Positions 38,987 to 47,781 are shown, counted from the first letter of the stretch. The stretch is DNA of 64,000 nucleotides from Ancylobacter vacuolatus (GCF_030813595.1 NZ_JAUSUH010000004.1:62001-126000); one strand, 5' to 3'. The notes: a model not told the origin generated them from the sequence alone. Made by a program: numbers and translations.

Positions 38987-40132
38987 TCAGCCGGCGCGGT
39001 CGGGCTGGAAATAGCGCCGGTAATCGTAAATGTCGGAGCCTTCGGCGTCGGCCTCGGCAAGCGCCAGCAGGTCGGCATGTAGCGGCGACAAATGGCAGGC
39101 GGGATCGGTGGCGGCCGCATCACCGGCAATCGCCATCGCCTGGCAGCGGCAGCCGCCCCAGTCGATTTCCTTGCGCTCGCAGCTCTTGCACAGATCGGGC
39201 ATCCAGTCGGTGCCGCGAAAGGCGTTGAAGGCGGGCGAGTTCAGCCAGACATCGGTCAGCGAATGCTCGCGCACGTTCCAGAAATCGAGGCTCGGAATCG
39301 TCTCAGCCGCATGGCAGGGCAGCACCTTTCCGGACGGGGTGACGTTGAGCGACTGCCGCCCCCAGCCATTCATGCAGGGCTTGGGATATTTGGCGTAATA
39401 GTCCGGCACCACCGCATCGATGGTAAGCACGCCCTTCAGCCGAACCCGCGCCTCCTCAACCACATCGAGCGCCCAGAACACCTGGTCGCGGGTCGGCATC
39501 AACGCGCCACGATTGCGCAGCGCCCAGCCATAATATTGCGAGTGGGCAATCTCGATCCGCCGCGCGTCGAGCGCCAGTGCCAGCTCGATGAAATCGGGAA
39601 TCTGGTGGATGTTCGCCCGGTGGACAACCGAGTTGACGGTAAGCGGCAGGCCGAGCCGGCGAACTTCGCGCCCGACAGCCAGCTTCCTCTCATGAGCGCC
39701 GCGGAAATTGGAGACCTTGTCGGTCATCTCAGCCGTCGCGCCCTGGAAGGACAGCTGCACATGGTCAATGCCGGCATCCGAGATCGCCTGTAGCCGCTCG
39801 GGCGTCACGCCGACGCCGGCAGTGATAAGGTTGGTGTAGAGACCCACGTCGACGCAGTGGCGGATCATCTGCTCCAGATCGCGGCGCGCCGTTGGCTCGC
39901 CTCCGGAAAGGTGAACCTGCAGCACGCCGAGCTTGGCGGCCTCGGAGAACACGCGCAGCCACGTCTCGGTGTCGAGCTCGACATTGCGCCGATCGAGTTC
40001 GACCGGGTTGGAGCAATAGGGGCATTGCAGGGGGCAGCGATGCGTCAGCTCTGCCAGCATGCCATAGGGGATGGGAGGCGCCGGACGGGCCGGCACCTCC
40101 ACGCGGCTGCGGGGCTCTTCGATCAGGCTCAT
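38987..40132 (-). CDS. pqqE: PQQ biosynthesis radical SAM enzyme PqqE
   Basis: Links the glutamate and tyrosine of PqqA by a carbon-carbon bond. The radical SAM cluster motif is CPLQCPYC near residue 34. The C-terminal SPASM region holds further cluster cysteines in [16 protein letters not shown]. At 381 residues it is normal. Its start overlaps the pqqD stop, consistent with the need for PqqD to deliver PqqA to PqqE. Confidence 0.96.
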   Translation of the reverse strand: MSLIEEPRSRVEVPARPAPPIPYGMLAELTHRCPLQCPYCSNPVELDRRNVELDTETWLRVFSEAAKLGVLQVHLSGGEPTARRDLEQMIRHCVDVGLYTNLITAGVGVTPERLQAISDAGIDHVQLSFQGATAEMTDKVSNFRGAHERKLAVGREVRRLGLPLTVNSVVHRANIHQIPDFIELALALDARRIEIAHSQYYGWALRNRGALMPTRDQVFWALDVVEEARVRLKGVLTIDAVVPDYYAKYPKPCMNGWGRQSLNVTPSGKVLPCHAAETIPSLDFWNVREHSLTDVWLNSPAFNAFRGTDWMPDLCKSCERKEIDWGGCRCQAMAIAGDAAATDPACHLSPLHADLLALAEADAEGSDIYDYRRYFQPDRAG

Positions 40133-40440
40133 GACGCGGCATCCCCGATCACTGGCGACGTCACCTCGATGAGGCCCTTTTCGGCGAGGCCGGAAAGGAA
40201 TGCATCGACATCGGTCGCCACCGTTGTGCGCTCCACGGTGAAGGCGGTCGCCAGCTCATCGACGATGGCGTCGATGGAGCGGGCGCCGTCCACCTTCTTC
40301 AGAATCTCCACCGCTACCGGGTCGGGGTTCAGCACGCGCTCGGGCGCCAGCAGCACCCACTGGCCGCGCGCCTCATCGTGACGCAGCCGCACGCCGCGCG
40401 CGAGCTTGGGAACGCCAGTTGCGGCAAGAGTCGCTGTCAT
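40129..40440 (-). CDS. pqqD: PQQ biosynthesis peptide chaperone PqqD
   Basis: Small winged-helix chaperone that binds PqqA and presents it to PqqE. The start [20 protein letters not shown] at 40440 overlaps the pqqC stop (TGATG). [20 protein letters not shown] and [20 protein letters not shown] are the family segments. It has 103 residues and is a separate gene, not fused to pqqC as in some methylotrophs. Confidence 0.94.
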   Translation of the reverse strand: MTATLAATGVPKLARGVRLRHDEARGQWVLLAPERVLNPDPVAVEILKKVDGARSIDAIVDELATAFTVERTTVATDVDAFLSGLAEKGLIEVTSPVIGDAAS

Positions 40441-41174
40441 CACCCCTCCTTCGGGACGAAGGCCCCCGGATAGGCCATTTTCGGATCGATATAGGCGAAG
40501 TACAGCGCGTCGAGTTGCACCCAAAGCACGTTGCACTTGAACTCGAGCGCACGGATCGCCTGCTCCTGCTGCTCCGGGGTGCGGGCGTGCTGCTTGACAT
40601 AGTCGAGCGCGAAATCCGCATCACGCGGCGCTTGCGTCAGGCGCTTGTCGAAATAGGCCAGGGTATCCTTGGAAACGAAATCATAGTTCTTCAGCATGCC
40701 GGCCACACGCTCGCCGATGATGCCGGGCGAAAACATCTCCGTGAGCGAGGAAGCGATAGCCTCTAGAAGGCTCTTCTCGCGCACGAAATGCACATAGGCA
40801 TCCACCGCGAATTTCGTCGCCGGCAGCAGGCCGGACAGCGAGGTGACGGTGTGGCGGTCAAGGCCGAGGCTGTCGGTCAGCACCAGCCAGCGGGCGATGC
40901 CGCCCTCGCCTTCGTGGTCGCCATCGTGATCGACAATGCGCTGGCGCCAGACGCGGCGCAACTCCGGCTCCTCCATACGGGCGAGGATGGCGGAATCCTT
41001 CACCGGGATCATGGCCTGATAATAGTAGCGGTTCAGCGCCCAGGCCTGCACCTGCCCAAAGGTCAGATTGCCGTTATGCAGCAGCTTATGAAAGGGGTGA
41101 AGGCTATGATAGCGGCGCGTCCCGACATCGCGCAGGCGATTTTCCAGTTCTTCCGGCGAGAGAAGCGTGGTCAT
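40440..41174 (-). CDS. pqqC: Pyrroloquinoline-quinone synthase PqqC
   Basis: Cofactor-free oxidase that carries out the last ring closure and oxidation to PQQ. The start MTTLLSPEELENRLRDVGTR overlaps the pqqB stop. It shows YHSLHPFHKLLHNGNLTFGQ, NRYYYQAMIPVKDSAILARM and IVDHDGDHEGEGGIARWLVL, all family signatures with active-site His/Tyr residues. At 244 residues it is normal. Confidence 0.96.
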   Translation of the reverse strand: MTTLLSPEELENRLRDVGTRRYHSLHPFHKLLHNGNLTFGQVQAWALNRYYYQAMIPVKDSAILARMEEPELRRVWRQRIVDHDGDHEGEGGIARWLVLTDSLGLDRHTVTSLSGLLPATKFAVDAYVHFVREKSLLEAIASSLTEMFSPGIIGERVAGMLKNYDFVSKDTLAYFDKRLTQAPRDADFALDYVKQHARTPEQQEQAIRALEFKCNVLWVQLDALYFAYIDPKMAYPGAFVPKEG

Positions 41175-42109
41175 AGGGCAATCTCCATCCCATCTTGAGC
41201 GATTTCCCATCCGGCTTTATTCGCCGTTATCCGCTCTTCTGAGCCATCAACGAGCACCGGATTGGTGTTATTGATGTGAACATAGATTTTCCGGCCGACG
41301 TTGACGTTTCTCAAGGCCTCTATCGAACCGCGGTCGCCCGACATCGACATATGCCCCATGCGCGCGCCGGTCTTGGTGCCGACCCCGGCGCGGATCATCT
41401 CGTCGTCGCGCCAGAGCGTGCCGTCGAACAGCACGGCATCGGCACCCTCAAGGCGCGCCCTCAGCGAATCGGTCATGGCCGCGCAGCCAGGAATATAGAG
41501 GACTCGCCGCGCGCCGGCCGTCAGTTCGACGCCGATGGTCTGCTCGCCCTCCCGATCGGTGGTGAGCGAGCCCTTCTCAGCCTGCTCGCGCGCTTCGAGA
41601 TAGAGGGCAATCTTGCCGGGCACCGGGAAGATTGTGGCCCTGACCCCCGGCACCAGATCGAAGGAGGAGCCGAGCTCGACGGGGCGGCGTTCGACAACGT
41701 CCGGCGCCAGCACGTCGAACGCACTGCTGCCGGCAAGCACGCCATGCACGCCCGGCGTCGCCATCAGCGTGAAGGGTTGGGCTTCACGTAGACTCAGCAG
41801 GCCGGCCACATGGTCGATATCGGCATTGGTCAGCAGCACGGACGCCAGCGGCGAATGCCGCAATCCATGGCGCGGGTGCAGCGCCGGCGTGGCCTGAAGC
41901 TGCGAGAGGATTTCCGGCGCACAATTGACAAGCGCCCAGTCGACGCTATTGGCGCTAACCGCGATCGAGGCCTGCGTGCGCCGCTTGACCCGCGGATCAT
42001 TCGCCCAAGCCAACGAGCAGACCGCGCAGCGGCAGTTCCACTGAGGGAAACCACCGCCCGCGGCCGATCCAAGGATCACAAGTTTGAAGCGGGACGGGGA
42101 CGTTTCCAT
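41171..42109 (-). CDS. pqqB: PQQ biosynthesis protein PqqB
   Basis: Metallo-beta-lactamase-fold hydroxylase that acts on the PqqA-derived diamino acid intermediate. The start is METSPSRFKLVILGSAAGGG; FPQWNCRCAVCSLAW supplies the conserved cysteines. The MBL-type LTNADIDHVAGLLSLRE and the terminal IYVHINNTNPVLVDGS are typical. At 312 residues it is complete. It begins 39 bp after pqqA. Confidence 0.95.
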   Translation of the reverse strand: METSPSRFKLVILGSAAGGGFPQWNCRCAVCSLAWANDPRVKRRTQASIAVSANSVDWALVNCAPEILSQLQATPALHPRHGLRHSPLASVLLTNADIDHVAGLLSLREAQPFTLMATPGVHGVLAGSSAFDVLAPDVVERRPVELGSSFDLVPGVRATIFPVPGKIALYLEAREQAEKGSLTTDREGEQTIGVELTAGARRVLYIPGCAAMTDSLRARLEGADAVLFDGTLWRDDEMIRAGVGTKTGARMGHMSMSGDRGSIEALRNVNVGRKIYVHINNTNPVLVDGSEERITANKAGWEIAQDGMEIAL

Positions 42110-42148
42110 CGGTGGGCCGATTTTACGCCATCCCGTCCCTTATTAGGC

Positions 42149-42226
42149 TCAGAAGTCAGCCGGATAGTAGGCGTTGACTTCCATGCCGACGCAGACTTCA
42201 ACAATGCGGGGAGCAGTCCAGGCCAT
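42149..42226 (-). CDS. pqqA: PQQ precursor peptide PqqA
   Basis: A gene of 26 codons including the stop. The ATG at 42226 sits just after GAGGAGGAAGAT. The 25-residue peptide begins MAWTAPRIVEVCVG and contains Glu16 and Tyr20 in MEVNAYY, the two residues that become PQQ. It is the first gene of pqqABCDE. No pqqF/pqqG protease gene is in the window. Confidence 0.95.
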   Translation of the reverse strand: MAWTAPRIVEVCVGMEVNAYYPADF

Positions 42227-42258
42227 ATCTTCCTCCTCGATTATTCAATCTCATACTA

Positions 42259-42280
42259 CTTCATAAGAAGTTCATAAGAG
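42259..42280 (-). promoter_or_regulatory. 11-bp direct-repeat element upstream of pqqA
   Basis: On the minus strand two 11-bp units follow each other: CTCTTATGAAC then TTCTTATGAAG. They end 33 bp before the pqqA ATG, with TAGTAT/TATGAG-like -10 candidates directly after. Phase and length match the paired sites bound by PhoB/OmpR-type regulators that overlap the -35 region. The same element occurs at 49481 and 57042. Confidence 0.65.
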
Positions 42281-42418
42281 ATTGAGTTGCTTTGCGGATA
42301 TTACACCGCACCAGTAATGTGAGGATCGTTTCGCCATCCGTCAAGAAGACCCTGTCATCTTTCGTTCTGGCGCACATAATACCACTCCACTTCCGGTGCT
42401 TTCTCCCTCGAGAGACGC

Positions 42419-43108
42419 TCAACTCTCCTCGGCTTCGAGCATGAAGCCACGGCCGCGTACCGTCATGATCAGGTGCGAGCCCTCCGGCAACGCCTCGGCG
42501 AGCTTGTGCCGGAGATAGCCGACATAGACGTCGACCACATTCAGCGAAGCGCCGCCATGCCCCGCCCACAGCGCGGCGAAAATGTCGGCCCGCGACAGCG
42601 GCTCTCCGGGATGACGCATCAACAGCGCGAGAAGTTCCACCTCACGCTCGGTCAGCCGCACCCGCGTGCCCCCGAATTGTGCCTGCCTTGTGTCGAGATC
42701 GAGAGACAGCGCGCCGACCTCCAGCCGGCGCGGCTCGGTGCCGGCATTGCTGCGTCGCAGCGCCTGCACCTTCACCCGGGCCAGCAATTCCTCGAAGGCG
42801 AACGGCTTGACGATATAGTCATCCGCTCCGGCCAGAAGCCCCTCAGTGCGCTCGTTAACGCTGGAGCGGGCGGAGAGCATGAGGATGGGAGCGGTCTGCC
42901 CACCGGCCCGGAGCGCCTTGCACACCTCGATGCCCGAGCGGCCCGGCAGCATCACGTCAAGGATGATCGCTCCCCAGGCCTTGCCATTGACCACCCGCAG
43001 GGCCGCCTCGCCGTCCCCCACCAGTTCGACATCATAGCTTTCCGAGGAAAAGCCACGCCTCAGCAGCGAGCCGATATCGGGATCGTCCTCAACGACCAAA
43101 ATGTTCAT
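42419..43108 (-). CDS. OmpR-family response regulator
   Basis: Transcription factor of 229 residues. The receiver domain has the acidic pair in VVEDDPDIG, the phospho-acceptor Asp51 in AIILDVMLPGRSG, and the KPF motif in YIVKPFAFEELLARV. The winged-helix domain has LTEREVELLALLMRHPGEPL and VYVGYLRHKLAE, ending VRGRGFML. It overlaps the kinase stop (ATGA) and lies 192 bp upstream of pqqA on the same strand, so it probably regulates PQQ and C1 genes. Confidence 0.93.
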   Translation of the reverse strand: MNILVVEDDPDIGSLLRRGFSSESYDVELVGDGEAALRVVNGKAWGAIILDVMLPGRSGIEVCKALRAGGQTAPILMLSARSSVNERTEGLLAGADDYIVKPFAFEELLARVKVQALRRSNAGTEPRRLEVGALSLDLDTRQAQFGGTRVRLTEREVELLALLMRHPGEPLSRADIFAALWAGHGGASLNVVDVYVGYLRHKLAEALPEGSHLIMTVRGRGFMLEAEES

Positions 43109-44724
43109 TGAGCGGCCTCCAGTGTGATGTCCGGCACGGGGAGCGGCAGGCGCACGGTGACGCAGGTCCCGCGCCGCCGCCCGTCTTGTCCCGTACTGCT
43201 TTCAAGAGCGATGCGCCCACCATGGCGGTCGACGATCCATTTCGCCAGGGCGAGACCTATACCGAATCCCGTGCCTTCGCGCGTGCCGGCAGAGCCGCGC
43301 CAGAACCGCTCGAACACATGCGGCACTTCGTCTGGAGGGATGCCGGTACCATGATCGCGCACCTCGATCACCACCTCGTCTCCCTCGTGCCTCGCTGTCA
43401 ATCGCACGCTCTCGCCGGGCGGGGAATGGCGCACCGCATTAGCGACGAGGCCGTCGAAGGTCTGGCGCAGCCATTCGCGATCAGCGTCGACGGCGAGACT
43501 CTCACTGCCCCCGTCCGCCTCTAGCACCAGACCGCCAGCCCGCGCCACGGGCGCCATGCCCTCGCAGACCTCGGTGAGCAGATCCGACACCAGGAACAGC
43601 GAACGGTCGAGTTCGATCTGTCCGCTCTCCGAGCGCGCAATGCGCAGCAGGTCCTCGACCCGGCGGTGGAGCCGGCGGGCACGCGACTGGATCACCAGCA
43701 GCGCCGCGCGCAGGTCCTCCTCGCGCGGGCGCTGCGGGCGCAGCGTGATCTCGACTTCGCCGAGGATCACCGTGAGCGGCGTGCGCAGTTCGTGGCTGAC
43801 ATCGGTGAAGAAGCGCCGACGCGCCATGTCGACATTTTCCAGCCGTGTATTGGCGGCGCGCAACTCCGCCGTGCGGTCGTCGACAATCTGCTGCAGCTGC
43901 TTCTGCGCTGCCACAAGCCGCGCCTCGCGCCGGGCAAGATGCACCGCCATGCGATTGAAACGCGCCATGGCGAGGCTCAGCTCGTCGTGCCCGGTGACGT
44001 TGACCCGGGTATCGGAGCGCCCACGCGCGATCGCGGCCGCGGCCGCCGACACGTCGGAGACCCGGTTCACCAAAGAGCGGCCGAGCAGGTTGTAGAGCGC
44101 CACCGCCAGCAGGCCGGTGAGCGCCAGGCCGATCAGCCCCCAGCGCAGCGTGCGGTCGCGCAGCATTTGCACCTCACCCTGTGTGGCGTGGGCGGTCGTA
44201 CGCTCCTCTTCCATCGCCTGGGTGAGCGGGCTGCCGAAGCCGGCGGCGAAGACGTCGAGCACGACGCGCACACCGGTCGAGGCGTCCGGACTGGCCAGCG
44301 CATTCTCCACCTGGCGGTCCAGCACCTCGAACTGCGCCTTCAGCCGGGCGACGGTGCGACTGCGCGCCGCCATCAGCGTGCGCTGCTCCTCATCCTGGAA
44401 GCGTCGCACATCCTCCGCGAGTGCGGCCTCGAATCGGGCGAAGGAATCGCGCGTGCCGCGCCGGGCCATCGCCAGCGCCTCCTGGGTGCGGGCGCTTGGC
44501 TGCTGCGCGGTCTGCAGCGCCATCAGCGCGTAGTCGCCGATGCGCCCGGAAATCGCCGAGAGCAGTTCCAGCCGGTTCTGCGCCGAGACCAAGCGGTCAA
44601 GCTGATTGCTCGCCGCGCCAAGCGCGAACACGAGCACCAGTGTGGACGCGGCTGTGACCAGCACGGCAACGGACAACAGCAGCGCCATGCGCGCCCTGAG
44701 CGACGAGAACAAGCCACGCCCCAT
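43105..44724 (-). CDS. Sensor histidine kinase with periplasmic input domain
   Basis: Protein of 539 residues. Two membrane helices (about 11-35 and 193-215) flank a helical periplasmic domain of about 155 residues with no known ligand motif. A HAMP domain follows (about 216-270), then a coiled segment and the H box FFTDVSHELRTPLTVILGEV with His311. The ATPase domain shows DHGTGIPPDEVPHVF and GTGFGIGLALAKWIVDRHGG. The gene overlaps its response regulator gene. The input could be methanol, a lanthanide or envelope state; the sequence does not say which. Confidence 0.93.
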   Translation of the reverse strand: MGRGLFSSLRARMALLLSVAVLVTAASTLVLVFALGAASNQLDRLVSAQNRLELLSAISGRIGDYALMALQTAQQPSARTQEALAMARRGTRDSFARFEAALAEDVRRFQDEEQRTLMAARSRTVARLKAQFEVLDRQVENALASPDASTGVRVVLDVFAAGFGSPLTQAMEEERTTAHATQGEVQMLRDRTLRWGLIGLALTGLLAVALYNLLGRSLVNRVSDVSAAAAAIARGRSDTRVNVTGHDELSLAMARFNRMAVHLARREARLVAAQKQLQQIVDDRTAELRAANTRLENVDMARRRFFTDVSHELRTPLTVILGEVEITLRPQRPREEDLRAALLVIQSRARRLHRRVEDLLRIARSESGQIELDRSLFLVSDLLTEVCEGMAPVARAGGLVLEADGGSESLAVDADREWLRQTFDGLVANAVRHSPPGESVRLTARHEGDEVVIEVRDHGTGIPPDEVPHVFERFWRGSAGTREGTGFGIGLALAKWIVDRHGGRIALESSTGQDGRRRGTCVTVRLPLPVPDITLEAAQ

Positions 44725-44835
44725 GGTGTCTCACCGAATGACGCCATCCCAAACATGATGGCATGCCGATGATTTCACGGACGTGGCGCGCGCGCACGCT
44801 GCGGTGCAACAGGACAGGAGACAAACGGTCGGCGA

Positions 44836-45045
44836 TCAGATCTCGCGACCGCTGGACCCGGGCGGCGCGCAGCGCCATTTGAGCACCTTCCACTTGGGAT
44901 GGGTCTCGCGCCATTCGGCGATGACGGGCATGGCCCCGACGAGGCACTGCACCGGCGCAGGTGGCCTCTCCAAACCGACGGATACCGCTTCCTCGCGGCA
45001 CGTGCCGGGGCTGGCAATGAGGCAGATCGACAGAATGAGCTCCAC
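44836..45045 (-). CDS. Small cysteine-containing protein of unknown function
   Basis: A 69-codon gene with a GTG start at 45045 preceded by AGGAGTTTGTA. The protein begins MELILSICLIASPGTCREE and later has VQCLVGAMPVIAEWRETHP, then KWRCAPPG, giving four cysteines. The composition and good ribosome site support a real gene. I recall similar short proteins in Hyphomicrobiales but know no function. It lies 111 bp upstream of the histidine kinase on the same strand. Confidence 0.7.
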   Translation of the reverse strand: MELILSICLIASPGTCREEAVSVGLERPPAPVQCLVGAMPVIAEWRETHPKWKVLKWRCAPPGSSGREI

Positions 45046-45210
45046 TACAAACTCCTCGTGGCGTGAGTTCGCTGCCGCCCCAGCGCCTTCCCTATGGCTG
45101 GTCCCGATCTCTTACGCCGCACGCGGCAGTTGGATCACCTTGTCATGCCGCATCGCAGCAACTTTTGTTCCGTCCAAGCTTCCCAACGTCGCCGCCCGAG
45201 ATACCCTTGA

Positions 45211-45250
45211 CCTGAGCAGACGCCTCGACTTCGCTCGGCATGAAGTATGC
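45211..45250. repeat. Candidate dispersed palindromic repeat
   Basis: The minus strand reads CATGCCGAGCGAAGTCGAGG followed by CGTCTGCTC. Segments of this form, which translate as MPSEVEAS, are scattered in intergenic regions of many proteobacterial genomes. Only one copy is in this window, so repeat status cannot be proven here. Confidence 0.3.
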
Positions 45251-45269
45251 CGCATTTTTGGTCGTGCCG

Positions 45270-45299
45270 CCATTATCCGCAACCTTAGGACCATTATCC
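45270..45299 (+). promoter_or_regulatory. Paired direct repeats upstream of fae
   Basis: CCATTATCC occurs at 45270-45278 and again at 45291-45299, a 21-bp period (two helical turns), with CCTTAGG between. It lies about 225 bp before the fae start. It may be a regulator site; the sequence differs from the pqqA element. Confidence 0.35.
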
Positions 45300-45521
45300 A
45301 TCCGCGACAAGAAACCATGGGGCAAGCGCCAGGGCGGGCGTCATACGGATGAAGAATCCCTTGCAGATAAAGGCGAAGCGGGCCTAGTCTCTCGCCGTAA
45401 CGTGTCTGGTCGCGCTATCGGGCCAACCGGTTTGGTGTTCCAAACGCTGCAACAAAGATAGCCGGGACATCGGGGGACAATTCCCGTCCCTTGTCATGCA
45501 ACCCCGTTCTGGGAGGAATAG

Positions 45522-46028
45522 ATGGCCAAGATCAACAAGGTGCTCATCGGCGAGTCGCTGGTGGGTGACGGCAACGAAGTCGCTCATATCGACCTCATCA
45601 TCGGACCGCGCGGCTCTGCGGCCGAAAGCGCCTTCCTGAATGCGCTGACCAACAACAAGGACGGCTTCACCTCGCTGCTCGCGGTCGTGACCCCGAACCT
45701 GCTCGCCAAGCCGAACACCATCCTGTTCAACAAAGTGACGATCAAGGACGCCCGTCAGGCCGTCCAGATGTTCGGCCCGGCCCAGTATGCGGTGGCCAAG
45801 GCCGTCGTCGACAGCGTCGCTGAAGGCGTGATCCCGGAAGACGAAGCCGACGACCTGTTCATCTCGGTCGGCGTGTTCATCCACTGGGAAGCGGCGGACG
45901 ACGCCAAGATCCAGCAGTTCAACTATGAAGCCACCAAGGAAGCGCTCAAGCGCGCCGTGGACGGCTCGCCGACGGTGAAGGAAGTTCTCGCCCAGGCCGC
46001 TTCGGCCAAGCACCCCTTCGCTGCTTAG
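45522..46028 (+). CDS. fae: Formaldehyde-activating enzyme
   Basis: Condenses formaldehyde with tetrahydromethanopterin to methylene-H4MPT, the entry to the H4MPT oxidation pathway. The start [20 protein letters not shown] and the catalytic histidine in [11 protein letters not shown] are typical, as are [19 protein letters not shown] and the ending [18 protein letters not shown]. At 168 residues it is normal. It stands as a single gene with its own terminator. Downstream H4MPT genes are not in the window. Confidence 0.96.
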   Translation: MAKINKVLIGESLVGDGNEVAHIDLIIGPRGSAAESAFLNALTNNKDGFTSLLAVVTPNLLAKPNTILFNKVTIKDARQAVQMFGPAQYAVAKAVVDSVAEGVIPEDEADDLFISVGVFIHWEAADDAKIQQFNYEATKEALKRAVDGSPTVKEVLAQAASAKHPFAA

Positions 46029-46195
46029 ATCGGAAGCAACCCTGGGCAGACAACAGCTCCGCCCGCGGCCCAGTATCCGAAGGGCCTGCTCCAGCGGTTG
46101 GCGGCGATATTCCTGAACAAGTGACAGCGGCTGCCGCCGTCACTTGCGCAACGGAGACGGCGGGTTCCGCCCTCTTACGCCGACACAGCACATCT

Positions 46196-46226
46196 GGCCC
46201 GGGGCATCACTGCTCCGGGCCTTTTT
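46196..46226 (+). terminator. Rho-independent terminator downstream of fae
   Basis: GGCCCGG (46196-46202) pairs with CCGGGCC (46215-46221), followed by five T. It lies 168 bp after fae and faces the convergent ABC importer operon. Confidence 0.85.
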
Positions 46227-46312
46227 CTTTCGCGCCGGGAATCTTCAGGGGTGATATCGCCGATTTCGCGTTGCCAAGCTGCCGCTGAGGGACGCCGGCC
46301 TTCGCCGCGAAA

Positions 46313-47035
46313 TCAGCCCGGCGCTGCGGCGCCAAGCGCGGCCCGCACCTCGTCGATGCACGCCGCATTCGCCCGCTCCGCCGGCGTCAGGGCGAGAGGC
46401 AGGTCTCGGACGATCCGCACCGGCGTCCCTTCCAGCACGACGATGCGGCTCGCCAGTTCCACCGCCTCGCGACGATCATGGGTGACGAAAAGCACCGTCG
46501 CCGGGCGCCCGGCCAAGAGGCGCCGCAGCAGGTCGCGCAGCCGCGCCGCCCCCGCCTCGTCCAGCGACACGAAGGGCTCGTCCATCAGCAGCACGTCCGG
46601 CTCGATGGCGAAAGCGCGCGCCAGCGCCACCCGCCGCTGCTGGCCGAGCGACAGGCGCTCGGGATAGGCGTCGGCCAGTTCCCCAAGGCCGACTTCCTCG
46701 AGCATTGCCCGCGCCCGCCGCTGTCCCTCCGCCCCCGGCGGCAGCGGCAGCGCCACATTCTGCAGAACGGTGCGCCAGGGCAGGAGGCGGGGATTCTGGA
46801 ACGCATAGCCGACGCGCGGCGCCGCGGCGCCGAAGCGCACCGTGCCGCGATAGTCGCGATCGAGACCGGCAACGATGTTGAGCAGCGTGGTCTTGCCGAT
46901 GCCGGATTCGCCGAGCAGTGCGACAAACTCGCCAGCACCGATATCGAGCCGGAAGCCGCGAAATATCTCCCGCCCCGCCTCCCCCGCCGGCGCCCGGTAG
47001 CGCTTTTCCGCGATCTCGATGGCGATCGCGTTCAT
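46313..47035 (-). CDS. ABC transporter ATP-binding protein (NitT/TauT type)
   Basis: Cytoplasmic ATPase of 240 residues. It has Walker A LLGESGIGKTTLLNIV, Q-loop region YAFQNPRLLPWRTVLQNV, a signature variant LSLGQQRRVALARAF, Walker B VLLMDEPFVSLDE and the H-loop LFVTHDRREAV. The LLPWRTV form is typical of nitrate/sulfonate/taurine-type importers. The start overlaps the permease stop. The serine/glycine pattern LSLGQ replaces the common LSGGQ. Confidence 0.92.
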   Translation of the reverse strand: MNAIAIEIAEKRYRAPAGEAGREIFRGFRLDIGAGEFVALLGESGIGKTTLLNIVAGLDRDYRGTVRFGAAAPRVGYAFQNPRLLPWRTVLQNVALPLPPGAEGQRRARAMLEEVGLGELADAYPERLSLGQQRRVALARAFAIEPDVLLMDEPFVSLDEAGAARLRDLLRRLLAGRPATVLFVTHDRREAVELASRIVVLEGTPVRIVRDLPLALTPAERANAACIDEVRAALGAAAPG

Positions 47036-47781
47036 CGCCGCCACCGATTGGCGCGCCGCTCCCAGGGTTGCAGCAGGCCGATCTCGATCACCTGTACCAC
47101 CGCGGTAAACGCCAGCGCATAGGCAAGGATGCCCGCGACATCGAACAATTGGAACGCCGTCTGCAGTTCGAAACCAACGCCATTGGACCGACCGAGCAGT
47201 TCCACCACCAGCACGATCTTCCAGGTCAGCGCCAGACCCGAGCGGGCGCTGGCGGCAAAGAAGGGCACGAGCTGCGGCAGGGTGACGTGGCACAGCGCGC
47301 GCAGGCGTGGCAGGCGGTAGACCTGCGCCATCTCATCGAGATCGCGCGACAGCGCCGCTGCGCCCTCGCGCATCGTCACCGCGACATTAGGGATCTTGTT
47401 GATCGCCACCGCCGTGATCGCGGCAACCTCCGTGAGGCCGAACCAGACATAGCAGAGGATGATGACCACCAGCGCCGGCAGGTTCAGCAGCACCACGACC
47501 CATGGCCCCACAAGCTCGTTGAGCGCGACCGAACGCCCGAGCGCGATGCCGATCGCCGATCCCAGCGCCATCGCGATCAGGAAGCTCGCCGCCACCCGCG
47601 CCAGGGTAATGGCGATGCTTTCGGGCAGCACGCCGGTTCGCGTGGCCCGGATCATCGCCTCGAACACCTCCGACGGTCCGGGAAGCAGGCGCGACGCGAC
47701 CCATAGGGCAGCGATCTGCCAGAGCAGGAGCAGCGCCAGCAGCGAAGTGGCCGTCAGCAGCAGTCGTTTTTGCGTCGACAC
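47032..47781 (-). CDS. ABC transporter permease (NitT/TauT type)
   Basis: Inner-membrane permease of 249 residues with about six helices. The GTG start at 47781 (VSTQKRLLLTATSLLAL) lies four bases after the substrate-binding protein stop. The EAA-like coupling loop reads RLPRLRALCHVTLPQLVPFF. It pairs with the ATPase and the solute-binding protein in one operon headed by the DUF3280 gene. Confidence 0.9.
   Translation of the reverse strand: MSTQKRLLLTATSLLALLLLWQIAALWVASRLLPGPSEVFEAMIRATRTGVLPESIAITLARVAASFLIAMALGSAIGIALGRSVALNELVGPWVVVLLNLPALVVIILCYVWFGLTEVAAITAVAINKIPNVAVTMREGAAALSRDLDEMAQVYRLPRLRALCHVTLPQLVPFFAASARSGLALTWKIVLVVELLGRSNGVGFELQTAFQLFDVAGILAYALAFTAVVQVIEIGLLQPWERRANRWRR

Larger units (their letters stand above)
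45046..45521. other. Intergenic region upstream of fae
   Basis: About 476 bp with no convincing gene. It holds a candidate dispersed repeat at 45211-45250, a pair of 9-bp direct repeats at 45270-45299 and a weak promoter-like pair (TTGCAG at 45361, TAGTCT at 45385, 18-bp spacer). The fae ribosome site GGGAGGAATAG ends the region. Confidence 0.6.

Noticed and set aside
44725..45521. Search for tRNA or small RNA genes in the larger gaps (15071-15510, 45046-45521, 58978-59352)
   Set aside because: No cloverleaf, no TTCGANNC-type T arm with a matching acceptor stem, and no other RNA family pattern was recognised.
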